A stretch of DNA of 64,000 bases, taken from NCBI GenBank assembly GCA_963721445.1, contig CAVRIZ010000008.1, positions 682,001-746,000 on the forward strand, given 5' to 3'. Positions within the stretch are counted from its first letter, which is position 1; the number at the start of each line of letters is the position of its first letter. The stretch comes from DAIOEK01 sp963721445 (GTDB taxonomy: Bacteria > Chloroflexota > Anaerolineae > Anaerolineales > Anaerolineaceae). The position numbers and the translations under genes are program-made. This document shows, in pieces, positions 25,535 to 34,791 of this stretch. Under the pieces are notes generated by a model, which worked only from the letters and a program-made list of their open reading frames with translations, was not told where the DNA came from and ran no database searches.

Positions 25535-26929
25535 CTAGATCTCGAATGTATCATACAGTTCGGGATAGATCACATCAGGAAGATTCTTCTCTTTAAAGAT
25601 CTCAATCAGAGGCAGGCTCGACTTAGGCTCTCCGTGTACCATGAGGATCTTCTTTGCGCTGTTTTTTACCTGTTCTGCGTAATTAACCAAACCATCCTGC
25701 CCCGCGTGCGCGGACAGCCCACCTATTGTCACCACTTCTGCTTTTACCTGATATTCTTCTCCAAAAATTCGCACACGAGGTTCACGGTCTGCCAATCGTC
25801 TGCCCAGGGTATACGGCGCCTGCCATGACACGATCATGATCATATTACGCTGGTCTTCAATATTATTCTTCAAATGATGGAGGATTCTTCCGGTTTCTGC
25901 CATGCCGGATGCAGAAATGATCACCATCGGTTCATGCCGGTCATTCAGTGATTTGGATTCTTCCACCGAACGAACATAATGCAAGGAATCAAAGTTGAGG
26001 GCAGGATGGCGATGTTCCCGGATAAACTGGTGAGTCTCCTCATCAAAGTTTTCAGGATGCTTGATAAAAATATCCGTTGTATTTACGGCTAAAGGGCTAT
26101 CCACATATACTGGGATGCGTGGAATTTCCTGATGTTCCATCATTTCATTAAGCGCATAGACCAGCTCTTGGGTACGGCCGACTGCAAAAGCCGGGATGAT
26201 CACTTTGCCACGCCGGTTGATCGTCCTCAGAAGGGCAGTGCGCATTTCGATAAAGGCGTCCTGCGGGTCTGCATGGCGTTTATCTCCATAAGTGGATTCC
26301 ATTAGTAGATAATCACAGGTATCCGGCAGTACCGGGTCGCTAACCAGAGGAAGACCCGGTCTGCCGATATCTCCGGAGAACCAGAAACGGGTTTTCTTAC
26401 CCTGTTCCTCGATATTTAAAACCACCGCCGCTGAACCCAAAATATGACCCGCGTCCACCAGCCTGGCAGTTACACCGGGGATCGGTTCAAATTCCTGGTC
26501 ATAGAGTTTATTTACAAGCTGAGGTTTGACCATCTCGGCGTCGGCAAGTGTGTAGAGTGGATCCACCGGAGCTTCGCCACGGCGTTTTCGTTTCTTGTTC
26601 ACATATTCCACATCGCTTTCCTGGATATGCCCGGAATCGCGCACCAGGAGGTCAGTCAGGTCAGCAGTGGCAGGTGTGCAATATATAGGACCCCTGTACC
26701 CATTCTTCATCAAATTGGGTAAATTGCCACAGTGATCGATATGAGCGTGGGAAAGTATCATCGCATCCAGATTGCGGGGATTGAAATGAAACGAACGGTT
26801 TCGTTCGTATGTCTCTTCTCTTCGACCTTGAAACAGGCCACATTCAAGCAATAAGGTGTTGCCATTGATTTCAAGTAAATACTGACTGCCAGTTACAGTT
26901 TGTGAAGCACCAAAGAAATGGATTTTCAT
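25535..26929 (-). CDS. Beta-CASP metallo-beta-lactamase-fold RNA-processing hydrolase
   Basis: 464 residues from ATG 26929. A zinc-binding motif SHAHIDHCGNLP and further motifs FSGDIGRPG and VHGEPKSS mark the metallo-beta-lactamase and beta-CASP domains, followed by the C-terminal RMMBL segment (ASGMAETGRILHHL). Relatives are CPSF73-like or YbaR/Ysh1-type ribonucleases that cut or trim RNA. The start overlaps the RNase D stop by ATGA and has a GGGGAG site, so the two are coupled. A frame extending upstream to 27034 overlaps RNase D and is not used. Confidence 0.92.
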   Translation of the reverse strand: MKIHFFGASQTVTGSQYLLEINGNTLLLECGLFQGRREETYERNRSFHFNPRNLDAMILSHAHIDHCGNLPNLMKNGYRGPIYCTPATADLTDLLVRDSGHIQESDVEYVNKKRKRRGEAPVDPLYTLADAEMVKPQLVNKLYDQEFEPIPGVTARLVDAGHILGSAAVVLNIEEQGKKTRFWFSGDIGRPGLPLVSDPVLPDTCDYLLMESTYGDKRHADPQDAFIEMRTALLRTINRRGKVIIPAFAVGRTQELVYALNEMMEHQEIPRIPVYVDSPLAVNTTDIFIKHPENFDEETHQFIREHRHPALNFDSLHYVRSVEESKSLNDRHEPMVIISASGMAETGRILHHLKNNIEDQRNMIMIVSWQAPYTLGRRLADREPRVRIFGEEYQVKAEVVTIGGLSAHAGQDGLVNYAEQVKNSAKKILMVHGEPKSSLPLIEIFKEKNLPDVIYPELYDTFEI

Positions 26930-28074
26930 GAAGCTCCCCTTGATGATCGTGGATGGATTGCACTGAATATTTGTTCCCCATAATTGTGAAAACGCCAGGG
27001 GTATGGCATCATTCGAGCGGAAAAATCTTCCCAATGCCGTGGGGGATTCTGCGCCAGGTCATATAATAAATCCCGGGGTAGGATGACATCTGATTCTACC
27101 TTCATCTTTTCTGCTGCTGCTTTTCTAAATATTTTCAGGCGTTCCAATCGTTTTCTAAAAGCCGGGTCTGATGGATGTTGGCGTGGTGGTTCGAGCGGGA
27201 GGCTATTTCTTCCTTTTTCCACAACGGTTAAGATCGTCTCCGCATATTTATTTAATTGAATCGGACTTAAGTGGATTTTATTCCGCAGGGTTGTCATTTG
27301 ACATATCTTACTTTGCGCAATCATCAATAATTGTTCGCTGCTGATGATCTTGAAGGGAGGACGGTTAGCCCTGTCAGCTGCTTCCTCGCGCCAGAGGAGC
27401 AAGTGTAAAAATATAGCAGCCTCTTCAGGATTTAAGTCGCGCGCCCCGTGAATTCGCCAAAGTTCATCCTCAATTTTATTTTCCAAAGGAACTGAGGTGC
27501 GAGTCATCCTGGCGAAGTCCTCAATTGCCAACTCCCATAATCCGCTTGCGCGAAGTCTGTCTTCCAACACATCACGCAATTCCATTAAGAAGTGAGTATC
27601 CATCCTGGCATAGGCTAAATATTCTTCCGGCAATGGACGTCGTCCCCAGTTGGCTTTTTGCAGGTGTTTATCCAGGTTGATGCCAAATTCGGTATTCAGT
27701 AGACTGTTCAAACCAACTTCCCGAATACCCAGGATTCGGGCAGCCACCATCGTATCGAAGAGGTGATCAAATTGAATCCCATAATCCCGCTTCAAACAGA
27801 TGACATCATATTCAGAAGCGTGGAATATTTTCTCGATCTGGTCAGATGCAAAGAGATCTGACAGCACGGAAATATCTGGCAACGCCATAGGGTCGATCAG
27901 AAAATCAGAGCCGGGGATCGAAAATTGGATCAGGCAAACCTGTTCCTGATAAGCATGTAAACTGTTGGATTCGGTGTCGACCGCAACGCGTTTCTCACCC
28001 GTGAGGATTCGCGATGTCTCCAGTAAACCTTGTGGAGTATCCACCCAGATGGGTGGAGGCAATTGTGTGTCCAT
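26926..28074 (-). CDS. rnd: Ribonuclease D
   Basis: 382 residues. The DEDD-type 3'-5' exonuclease domain has all acidic motifs: VAVDTESNS, FHASEYDVICL and YARMDTHFLMEL. It is followed by one HRDC domain (ARDLNPEEAAIFLHLLLWREEAAD) and a helical C-terminal region. RNase D trims tRNA and other stable RNA 3' ends. TATAAT stands seven bases before the ATG, with no Shine-Dalgarno, so the mRNA is likely leaderless. Its stop overlaps the start of the metallo-hydrolase gene, suggesting an RNA-processing pair. Confidence 0.93.
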   Translation of the reverse strand: MDTQLPPPIWVDTPQGLLETSRILTGEKRVAVDTESNSLHAYQEQVCLIQFSIPGSDFLIDPMALPDISVLSDLFASDQIEKIFHASEYDVICLKRDYGIQFDHLFDTMVAARILGIREVGLNSLLNTEFGINLDKHLQKANWGRRPLPEEYLAYARMDTHFLMELRDVLEDRLRASGLWELAIEDFARMTRTSVPLENKIEDELWRIHGARDLNPEEAAIFLHLLLWREEAADRANRPPFKIISSEQLLMIAQSKICQMTTLRNKIHLSPIQLNKYAETILTVVEKGRNSLPLEPPRQHPSDPAFRKRLERLKIFRKAAAEKMKVESDVILPRDLLYDLAQNPPRHWEDFSARMMPYPWRFHNYGEQIFSAIHPRSSRGAS

Positions 28075-28081
28075 TGAGTTG

Positions 28082-28087
28082 ATTATA
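28082..28087 (-). promoter_or_regulatory. -10 box TATAAT seven bases before the RNase D start
   Basis: Minus-strand TATAAT followed by CAACTCA and ATG at 28074. Transcription would start at the start codon. The -35 is not recognisable. Confidence 0.6.
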
Positions 28088-28140
28088 GTCCAGTTGGCGC
28101 ACTTGATTCTCGAAAACTGGAAATATCGATTCGATTAAAT

Positions 28141-28176
28141 AAAACAGTCCGTCTTGAGGATAAGATGGACTGTTTT
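28141..28176. terminator. Terminator between lpdA and RNase D
   Basis: AAAACAGTCCGTCTT (28141-28155) pairs with AAGATGGACTGTTTT (28162-28176) with one internal mismatch. T-runs flank both sides. In the minus direction it ends lpdA transcription before the RNase D promoter. Confidence 0.85.
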
Positions 28177-28281
28177 TCACATAATTTATCAGAGAATCAC
28201 TAATTAGTGCATGTGTTCTATCGTCCTCGATATCGTTAGGAAAGCACGCTATCCAATCGGGGAGTTGACCATCACCACCAA

Positions 28282-29679
28282 TTACGTTTGGATTGGATGC
28301 CCTAATGCGACATGAGCAGCTTCCATGATGATCTCACTTAAGGTGGGGTGGGCATGGATATTTCCCGCGATCTCTTCCGCAGTCAATTCCATTTTTTGGG
28401 CAAGCGTTAATTCCGGCAATAATTCTGAGACCTCTACACCGATCAAATGTGCGCCCAGGATTTCACCATACTTCGGATCGATGATCAGCTTGCAGAAACC
28501 CGCTGTCTCTCCTAATCCGAGCGCTTTGCCATTCGCCATCAAATTGAATTTGCCGAGCTTGTATTCCAGTCCCTTTTCCTTCACCTGGGCTTCAGTCAGC
28601 CCGAAGGAGGCAATCTGCGGCTGGCTATAGGTAGCCCGGGGGACCATGGTGTAATCGATCGGTGTGGTTTTCATCCCGGCGATGGCTTCTGCACAGAGAA
28701 TGCCCTGGGTGGATGCCACGTGCGCCAATAGCAGTTTACCGGTCACATCCCCAATCGCCCAGACACCAGGAACGCTGGTGGCCATCCGGTCATCCACTTC
28801 CACATGGCCACGTTCGGTCAGTTTCACACCGATACCTTCCAGATTGAGATTTGCCGTGTTGGGTTTAAATCCTATGGCAACCAATGCCTGTTCTGCGTGG
28901 AGAGTTTGTTCGCCTTCAGCGCCTTTGACCACGACAGTTGCGCCTTCTGTTGTGGATTTCACCGATTGGACTTTATAACCTGCCAGGACTTTGATACCCC
29001 GTTTATTGAAAGCCCGGGTCAATTCCGCGCTTACCTCTTCATCCTCGAGAGGAGCGATGCGCGGTAACATTTCAACCAGAGTGATTTCCGAACCGTAGCT
29101 GCTCCAAACTGTGGCAAATTCCAATCCGAGCGCGCCTGCACCGATGATGATCGATGATTTCGGTAATGTCGGCTGCAATATGGCTTCAAGATACGTCACT
29201 ACCTGTTTGCCATCCATCTCCACACCAGGAATTCCGCTGGCATGTGATCCAGTGGCCAGAATGATATTTTTCGTTTTGTGGATCACTTTCGATCCATCTG
29301 TGGCTGAGACTTCCACCTCGTTTTTTGAAGCCAGGCGAGCGGTCCCCATATGAATGTCAATATTATTCTTTTTCATCAGGAAGCCAACGCCTTTGGTTAA
29401 TCGATCGGACACCTGGCGGCTGCGCTTGACAGCGGCGCCGTAATCCAATTGTAAATTCTCGAATGAGAAACCGAAATCTTTTCCCCGTTCCCTCAATAAG
29501 TGGGCTACCTCGGCATTTTTCAATAGTGCCTTTGATGGTATACACCCAACATTCAGACAGACTCCACCCAGCCATTGTTTGTCGATAATCGCTGTTTTCA
29601 ATCCCAATTGAGACGCCCGAATTGCGCTTACATATCCTCCCGGACCAGCGCCAATGACGATCACATCATAATCGCTCAT
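28282..29679 (-). CDS. lpdA: Dihydrolipoamide dehydrogenase
   Basis: 465-residue E3 flavoprotein that reoxidises dihydrolipoamide in 2-oxoacid dehydrogenase or glycine-cleavage complexes. An N-terminal FAD site (VIVIGAGPGG), redox-active CLNVGC, NAD-binding IIIGAGALGLEFA, a second FAD motif VWAIGDV and the C-terminal catalytic HAHPTLSE are all present. The start MSDYDV at 29679 has a GGGAG site; an upstream ATG at 29703 lacks one. No E1 or E2 genes are near, so it may be shared among complexes. Confidence 0.96.
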   Translation of the reverse strand: MSDYDVIVIGAGPGGYVSAIRASQLGLKTAIIDKQWLGGVCLNVGCIPSKALLKNAEVAHLLRERGKDFGFSFENLQLDYGAAVKRSRQVSDRLTKGVGFLMKKNNIDIHMGTARLASKNEVEVSATDGSKVIHKTKNIILATGSHASGIPGVEMDGKQVVTYLEAILQPTLPKSSIIIGAGALGLEFATVWSSYGSEITLVEMLPRIAPLEDEEVSAELTRAFNKRGIKVLAGYKVQSVKSTTEGATVVVKGAEGEQTLHAEQALVAIGFKPNTANLNLEGIGVKLTERGHVEVDDRMATSVPGVWAIGDVTGKLLLAHVASTQGILCAEAIAGMKTTPIDYTMVPRATYSQPQIASFGLTEAQVKEKGLEYKLGKFNLMANGKALGLGETAGFCKLIIDPKYGEILGAHLIGVEVSELLPELTLAQKMELTAEEIAGNIHAHPTLSEIIMEAAHVALGHPIQT

Positions 29680-29801
29680 ATTTTCTCCCTTTCTATGGTT
29701 CAATTATAGATTGGATTTGTTGGTTGAAGCGATAATTGTAAAAGACCACAAGAGACCTTTACAGGATGCGTAGGATTCAGTACATTTAACCGCAGGAGAG
29801 A

Positions 29802-30773
29802 ATGATGGCATTTTTTGATTTTCCACTTGATGAATTGCGGCGCTACAAACCGGATCGAGATGAACCAAAAGATTTTGAAACCTTCTGGAATCAAACCCTT
29901 GATGAAGCGCGAGGATTTGCGCTTAATGCCCGATTTGAGCCATATCCAGCAGACTTCCCCCTGGTCGATGTCTTTGATGTAACCTTTCGTGGGTTTAGTG
30001 GGCAACCGATCAAAGGTTGGTTCCTCCTCCCGGCCAGAACCAATACACCGTTGCCATGTATCGTGGAATACATAGGCTATGGTGGTGGACGGAATTACCC
30101 GGCAAACTGGCTGGTATATCCAGCCATGGGATTCGCCACATTCGTCATGGATAACCGGGGACAGGGATCCACCTGGTCGCACGGCGATACACCAGATGCC
30201 GAACCCGCCGGAAGCAATCCACAGCACCCCGGATTTATGACGCGCGGGATAATGGACCCCCAAAACTACTATTATCGGCGTCTGATAACCGACGCGGTCC
30301 GCGCTGTTGAGGCTGCTCGTTCCAATCCGCTGGTGGATTCGAAGAAGATCATCGTTACCGGAGGAAGCCAGGGCGGCGGGTTGGCGTTGGCTGTTGCCGG
30401 ATTGGACCCTTCCATATTCGCCTGCTTACCCGATGTGCCTTTCCTGTGCCACTTCCGCCGGGCGGTAACATTGGTGGATAGTGATCCATATAATGAGATC
30501 GCCCGCTTTGCGAAAGCTCAGCGGGATAAAGTGGATCAAATCTGGCGAACCCTCTCCTACTTTGATGGAATGCACTTTGCCTCTCGGACAACAATGCCGG
30601 CGCTATTCTCCGTTGGATTAATGGATGACATCTGCCCGCCCTCGACCGTCTTCGCTGCGTACAATCATTATGCTGGCGAAAAGCAGATCAAAGTATACGA
30701 ATTCAATCAACACGATGGGGGTGGTGAGCACCACCTTCAGGAACAGATGCGGTTTATTCGCAGCCTGGTTTGA
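29802..30773 (+). CDS. Acetyl xylan esterase/cephalosporin-C deacetylase family hydrolase
   Basis: 323-residue alpha/beta hydrolase. The oxyanion tract IGYGGGRNYPA, nucleophile elbow TGGSQGGGL, acid MDDICPP and catalytic His in FNQHDGGGEHH fit the CE7 family, which removes acetyl groups from xylo-oligosaccharides and cephalosporins. There is no signal peptide, consistent with cytosolic CE7 enzymes. Tandem ATGs at 29802 and 29805 follow GCAGGAGAG. It is divergent from lpdA and stands alone. Confidence 0.92.
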   Translation: MMAFFDFPLDELRRYKPDRDEPKDFETFWNQTLDEARGFALNARFEPYPADFPLVDVFDVTFRGFSGQPIKGWFLLPARTNTPLPCIVEYIGYGGGRNYPANWLVYPAMGFATFVMDNRGQGSTWSHGDTPDAEPAGSNPQHPGFMTRGIMDPQNYYYRRLITDAVRAVEAARSNPLVDSKKIIVTGGSQGGGLALAVAGLDPSIFACLPDVPFLCHFRRAVTLVDSDPYNEIARFAKAQRDKVDQIWRTLSYFDGMHFASRTTMPALFSVGLMDDICPPSTVFAAYNHYAGEKQIKVYEFNQHDGGGEHHLQEQMRFIRSLV

Positions 30774-30822
30774 TTTCGTGCCAGATGCCCAACAAATCAC
30801 ACGGATCGAATACGATCATACT

Positions 30823-31746
30823 ATGAGTCAGCCGGGTTCCTCTCGTTGGAACATTCTTCTTCGCATCACAATCATGATGGTCGGCGTATTACTTGGCGCC
30901 ACCGCCGTGATCATGATCAAAGCCGGTGATGAACATCCACTATTAGTAGCCTCCTTTCGGTTGCTGGTCGCTGCTATCGCGCTTACTCCCTTATTTCTAC
31001 GCGATCTACATTATCGGGCAACCCCATACGGTTGGACAGAAATCTCCTGGACGATCGCACCAGCCGCAGCCCTGGCAGTTCACTTCATCACCTGGATCAT
31101 CGGTGCACGAATGACCTTTGTAGCGAATGCCAGCCTGTTGGCAAATCTCACACCGGTGGCAATGCCATTCTTTGTCTGGATTTTCTTTCGGGAGAGGATC
31201 AACCGTCAGGAGGTGTATGGGACGGTCTTAACCTTGGGTGGAGTGGTTCTACTTACAGTATCCAACCTGCGGGTGTCACCTGCTAATGTACCCGGAGACT
31301 TGATCTGCCTGGGATCCATGCTTGCCTTTGCCTGCTATCTGGCACTCGGCAGAAAGAATGGACAACGAATTACCCTCTGGCAATATATGGTTCCACTGTA
31401 TTGGATCTCCGGTACCATGTGTCTCCTCGTCGCACTATTCTTTGTAAATCCGATCAAGGTCTACACTCTCAAGAATATCCTACTCATCCTTGGTTTGGGC
31501 TTGATCCCAACCGTGTTTTCACACAGTATATTGAACTATTCACTCAAGACCTTTCGAGGACAGGTGGTAAGCGTAAGCAACCTGACCCAGCCGATCTTCT
31601 CGGGTTTACTTGGATACCTGATCTTTCGTGAGATTCCCGGACCATCATTCTATCCTGCGGCGGCGGTCATCATGGCTGGAATCCTGGTGGTTTTGTTTTC
31701 AACCAGGGAAAGGAAACATCTGGTTTCTCCTCAGGCAGATGAATAA
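30823..31746 (+). CDS. EamA/DMT-family transporter
   Basis: 307 residues with ten membrane helices in two EamA repeats (each about 130 residues). Visible features are GATAVMIIKAG in helix 1, the SLLANLTPV segment and the second-repeat LTQPIFSGLLGYLIF. Such proteins export amino acids or other small metabolites; the substrate is unknown. The start at 30823 is preceded by TACGAT and six bases with no Shine-Dalgarno, a possible leaderless start. The frame is open further upstream to 30625, overlapping the esterase, but that part is not membrane protein sequence. Confidence 0.87.
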   Translation: MSQPGSSRWNILLRITIMMVGVLLGATAVIMIKAGDEHPLLVASFRLLVAAIALTPLFLRDLHYRATPYGWTEISWTIAPAAALAVHFITWIIGARMTFVANASLLANLTPVAMPFFVWIFFRERINRQEVYGTVLTLGGVVLLTVSNLRVSPANVPGDLICLGSMLAFACYLALGRKNGQRITLWQYMVPLYWISGTMCLLVALFFVNPIKVYTLKNILLILGLGLIPTVFSHSILNYSLKTFRGQVVSVSNLTQPIFSGLLGYLIFREIPGPSFYPAAAVIMAGILVVLFSTRERKHLVSPQADE

Positions 31747-31819
31747 CAGTAGGCTTTTGTATCCCATCCGTTCATACGAAGTGGATTTTAGCTATCTGCT
31801 TCGTGACAGAATCAGCGTA

Positions 31820-31849
31820 TTGAAGGAATAACCGATAAAGGGGTAGTAT
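31820..31849 (+). promoter_or_regulatory. Candidate promoter of polA
   Basis: TTGAAG (31820-31825), an 18-nt spacer and TAGTAT (31844-31849), about 75 nt before the polA start. Confidence 0.4.
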
Positions 31850-31924
31850 GTCCGGGTACACCCGCTTGCCCTCGTAAACCGTGCGTGATAGACTCATCCT
31901 ATCTTAAGTCTCCAGGAGGAGCTG

Positions 31925-34720
31925 ATGCCTCCCACCCTTTATCTGATAGATGGTCATGGTCTGGCTTACCGGACTTTTTTCGCACTTAATCCAACAGGAA
32001 CAACCGACGCTCGATGGCTGACATCCAAAGGTGAACCGACGGCTGGTGTGTATGGTTTTGCCAGTGTATTAATGCGTTTATTAGAGCAGGAAAAACCTGA
32101 TTACATCGCGGTGGCCTTTGATACCGGTCGAACGTTTCGCGACAAGATCTTCCCTGAGTACAAAGGGACCCGGGCAAAAATGCCCGACGACCTGCGGACT
32201 CAAATGGAACGTATTCGCCAACTGGTTGACTCATTCAACATACCCCGCCTTGAACTGGAGAATTATGAAGCTGACGATATAATTGGCACCATTGCCCGGG
32301 AAGCGGAAGAGAAAGGATTGGCTGTCAAAATTATCACAGGAGATCGTGATCTGTTGCAACTGGTCACCGAACGGGTGATTGTCAACCTGGCTGGAAGCAA
32401 ACTTTCCGAGGCTAAAGATTACTTACCCAAAGATGTACAAGCCCATCTCGGAGTTCGTCCGGATCAAGTGGTCGATTACAAGGCACTGGTTGGTGATAAA
32501 TCCGATAACATTCCAGGTGTAGCGGGAGTGGGTGAGAAAACCGCAATTAGCCTTTTGGACAGCTATCAAACCCTGGATGGCGTCTACGAAAATTTGGATA
32601 AGATGACTTCCGGTCTGCGTGCCAAGCTGGAAAAAGATCATGACATGGCATATACCAGCCAGGACCTGGCGCGGATCAGGGTGGATGCACCAATTCACCT
32701 CGAATTGGAAAAAGCCACCACCGCCGATTACGATCTCAACAAGGTGGAAGAGCTGTTCCGGGTGTTGGAATTTCGTTCTTTATTGCCTCGCCTGTCTTCT
32801 CTTGGGAAGGCAATCCCTAGTCAGGGATCAGCCCAGCAATTGAATCTATTTGGCGAGGCGTTGACCGGCCTGGGGACCACACCAGTTTATGAATTGGAGA
32901 CTGTGATCGTGGATACACCCGAAAAAATGAACGCATTGGTCAAGCAACTTGAACAGGCGAAACTGATATCTCTGGATACCGAAACCACCTCCACGGATCC
33001 GATGCGAGCAGAGCTGGTTGGAATATCCTTATCCATCGAGCCGGGAAAAGGGTTTTACATTCCCGTTGGGCACACGGCTGCGGACTCAAAGCAATTATCT
33101 CTACAAGAAGTTCAAATTGCATTGCGCCCCATTTTTGAGAATCCGGATATTCCAAAAGCCGGGCACAATATTAAATATGATGCGCTGGTATTGAAACGGA
33201 ACGGCATCCAAATCCAGCACATAACCATGGATACCATGCTCGCAGAATGGCTGGTCAACCCCGCCTCACGCAATTTGGGTCTGAAAAATTTAGCCTGGGT
33301 CCGGCTCGGGATCGAGATGACCCATATAGAAGAACTGATTGGGAAGGGTAAAGCCCAACTTAATATGGCAAATGTGAACATCGCTGCCGCCGCGCCTTAT
33401 GCCGCTGCCGATGCAGAAGTTACCCTCCGACTGATTCCACCTTTGGAAAAAGAACTTGAGGATAATAATAGTCTCAAATTGTTAAAGGAGATGGAGATTC
33501 CCCTCATTTCAGTACTGGCTGATATGGAAGAAGCAGGTATTTTGGTCAATGTCGATTTCTTCAAGAAATTTGCCGTTGAGCTTCAAGACAAGATGACTAC
33601 TCTTGAGTCCCAGGTGTACCAGGCTGCAGGATCACCATTCAACCTGAATTCGACCCAACAGCTATCCCGGGTTTTATTTGACCGTCTCAAACTTGTACCA
33701 CCCGGGATGGGGAAGAAGACAACCGCTGGAACCTATTCAACATCAGCGGATATCTTGGATGAGATGCGCGGACAACACCCCGTTGTGGATGCCATTCTGG
33801 AATACCGGGAGCTTACAAAACTGAAATCCACCTATGTGGATGCCTTACCTCTCCAGGTGAATCCTGTCACCGGACGGATCCATACGTCTTACAACCAGAC
33901 GGGATCTGTTACAGGTCGGATCGCCTCTTCGGATCCGAATTTGCAAAATATACCCACACGAACTGATCTCGGTCGGCGGGTGCGGGAAGGATTTATCGCT
34001 GGACAAGGGCTGGTGCTGCTTTCCATTGATTACAGCCAGATCGAACTCAGGATTGTTGCCCACATGGCGAAAGATGAAGCGATGTTGGACGCATTTCGGG
34101 CGGGGCAGGACATCCATGCGACTACTGCTGCCGCGATCTATAATATTCCCCTTGAGCAAGTAAAGAAAGAACAGCGCCGCCATGCGAAAGCCATCAACTT
34201 CGGACTCATTTACGGCATGGGAGCATTCGGTCTCAGCCGATCAGCTGATTTGACGTTAGCCGAAGCGGAGAATTTCATCAGCGCCTATTTCACCCGATTT
34301 CCGGGAGTCAAACGGTATCTGGATGGGATTCGGAAAGAGGCGGCGCAGCGCGGATATGTCGAGACACTGTTGGGTCGCAGACGTTACTTTCCGGGGCTTA
34401 CTACTCAGCAGAACAATAATCTTCGTCTGCGCGAAGAGCGGGAAGCGATCAATGCCCCAATCCAGGGTACTGCGGCAGACATTCTCAAGTTGGCGATGTT
34501 GCGGATCCCGAACGCCCTCGCGTTAAATAAATTGCATGGGCGAATGCTTTTACAAGTCCATGATGAGCTGGTTTTGGAATGTCCCGAAAACGAATTGAAA
34601 CAGACTGCGCAGGTGGTTCAACATGAGATGGAAAATGCCTTCAAATTAGATATTCCACTCGAAACAGAAGCCCGTTCCGGGATGAACTGGGGTTCAATGA
34701 AGGTTATGGTTGCAAAGTAG
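31925..34720 (+). CDS. polA: DNA polymerase I
   Basis: 931-residue repair and Okazaki-fragment polymerase with three domains. The 5'-3' exonuclease (1-290) includes YEADDIIGT and GDRDLLQL. The 3'-5' exonuclease (about 320-500) keeps its acidic residues: SLDTETTS, HNIKYDALVL and YAAADAEVTL, so proofreading should be active. The polymerase domain has motif A LLSIDYSQIELRI, motif B RRHAKAINFGLIYGM and motif C LLQVHDELVLEC. AGGAGGAG precedes the ATG. Complete and typical. Confidence 0.98.
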   Translation: MPPTLYLIDGHGLAYRTFFALNPTGTTDARWLTSKGEPTAGVYGFASVLMRLLEQEKPDYIAVAFDTGRTFRDKIFPEYKGTRAKMPDDLRTQMERIRQLVDSFNIPRLELENYEADDIIGTIAREAEEKGLAVKIITGDRDLLQLVTERVIVNLAGSKLSEAKDYLPKDVQAHLGVRPDQVVDYKALVGDKSDNIPGVAGVGEKTAISLLDSYQTLDGVYENLDKMTSGLRAKLEKDHDMAYTSQDLARIRVDAPIHLELEKATTADYDLNKVEELFRVLEFRSLLPRLSSLGKAIPSQGSAQQLNLFGEALTGLGTTPVYELETVIVDTPEKMNALVKQLEQAKLISLDTETTSTDPMRAELVGISLSIEPGKGFYIPVGHTAADSKQLSLQEVQIALRPIFENPDIPKAGHNIKYDALVLKRNGIQIQHITMDTMLAEWLVNPASRNLGLKNLAWVRLGIEMTHIEELIGKGKAQLNMANVNIAAAAPYAAADAEVTLRLIPPLEKELEDNNSLKLLKEMEIPLISVLADMEEAGILVNVDFFKKFAVELQDKMTTLESQVYQAAGSPFNLNSTQQLSRVLFDRLKLVPPGMGKKTTAGTYSTSADILDEMRGQHPVVDAILEYRELTKLKSTYVDALPLQVNPVTGRIHTSYNQTGSVTGRIASSDPNLQNIPTRTDLGRRVREGFIAGQGLVLLSIDYSQIELRIVAHMAKDEAMLDAFRAGQDIHATTAAAIYNIPLEQVKKEQRRHAKAINFGLIYGMGAFGLSRSADLTLAEAENFISAYFTRFPGVKRYLDGIRKEAAQRGYVETLLGRRRYFPGLTTQQNNNLRLREEREAINAPIQGTAADILKLAMLRIPNALALNKLHGRMLLQVHDELVLECPENELKQTAQVVQHEMENAFKLDIPLETEARSGMNWGSMKVMVAK

Positions 34721-34791
34721 CGAAAAAGACTATTCCATGTTATATTTTTATTGCAGGATGTTAACATTGGCATTGATGGGGTAATCATACG

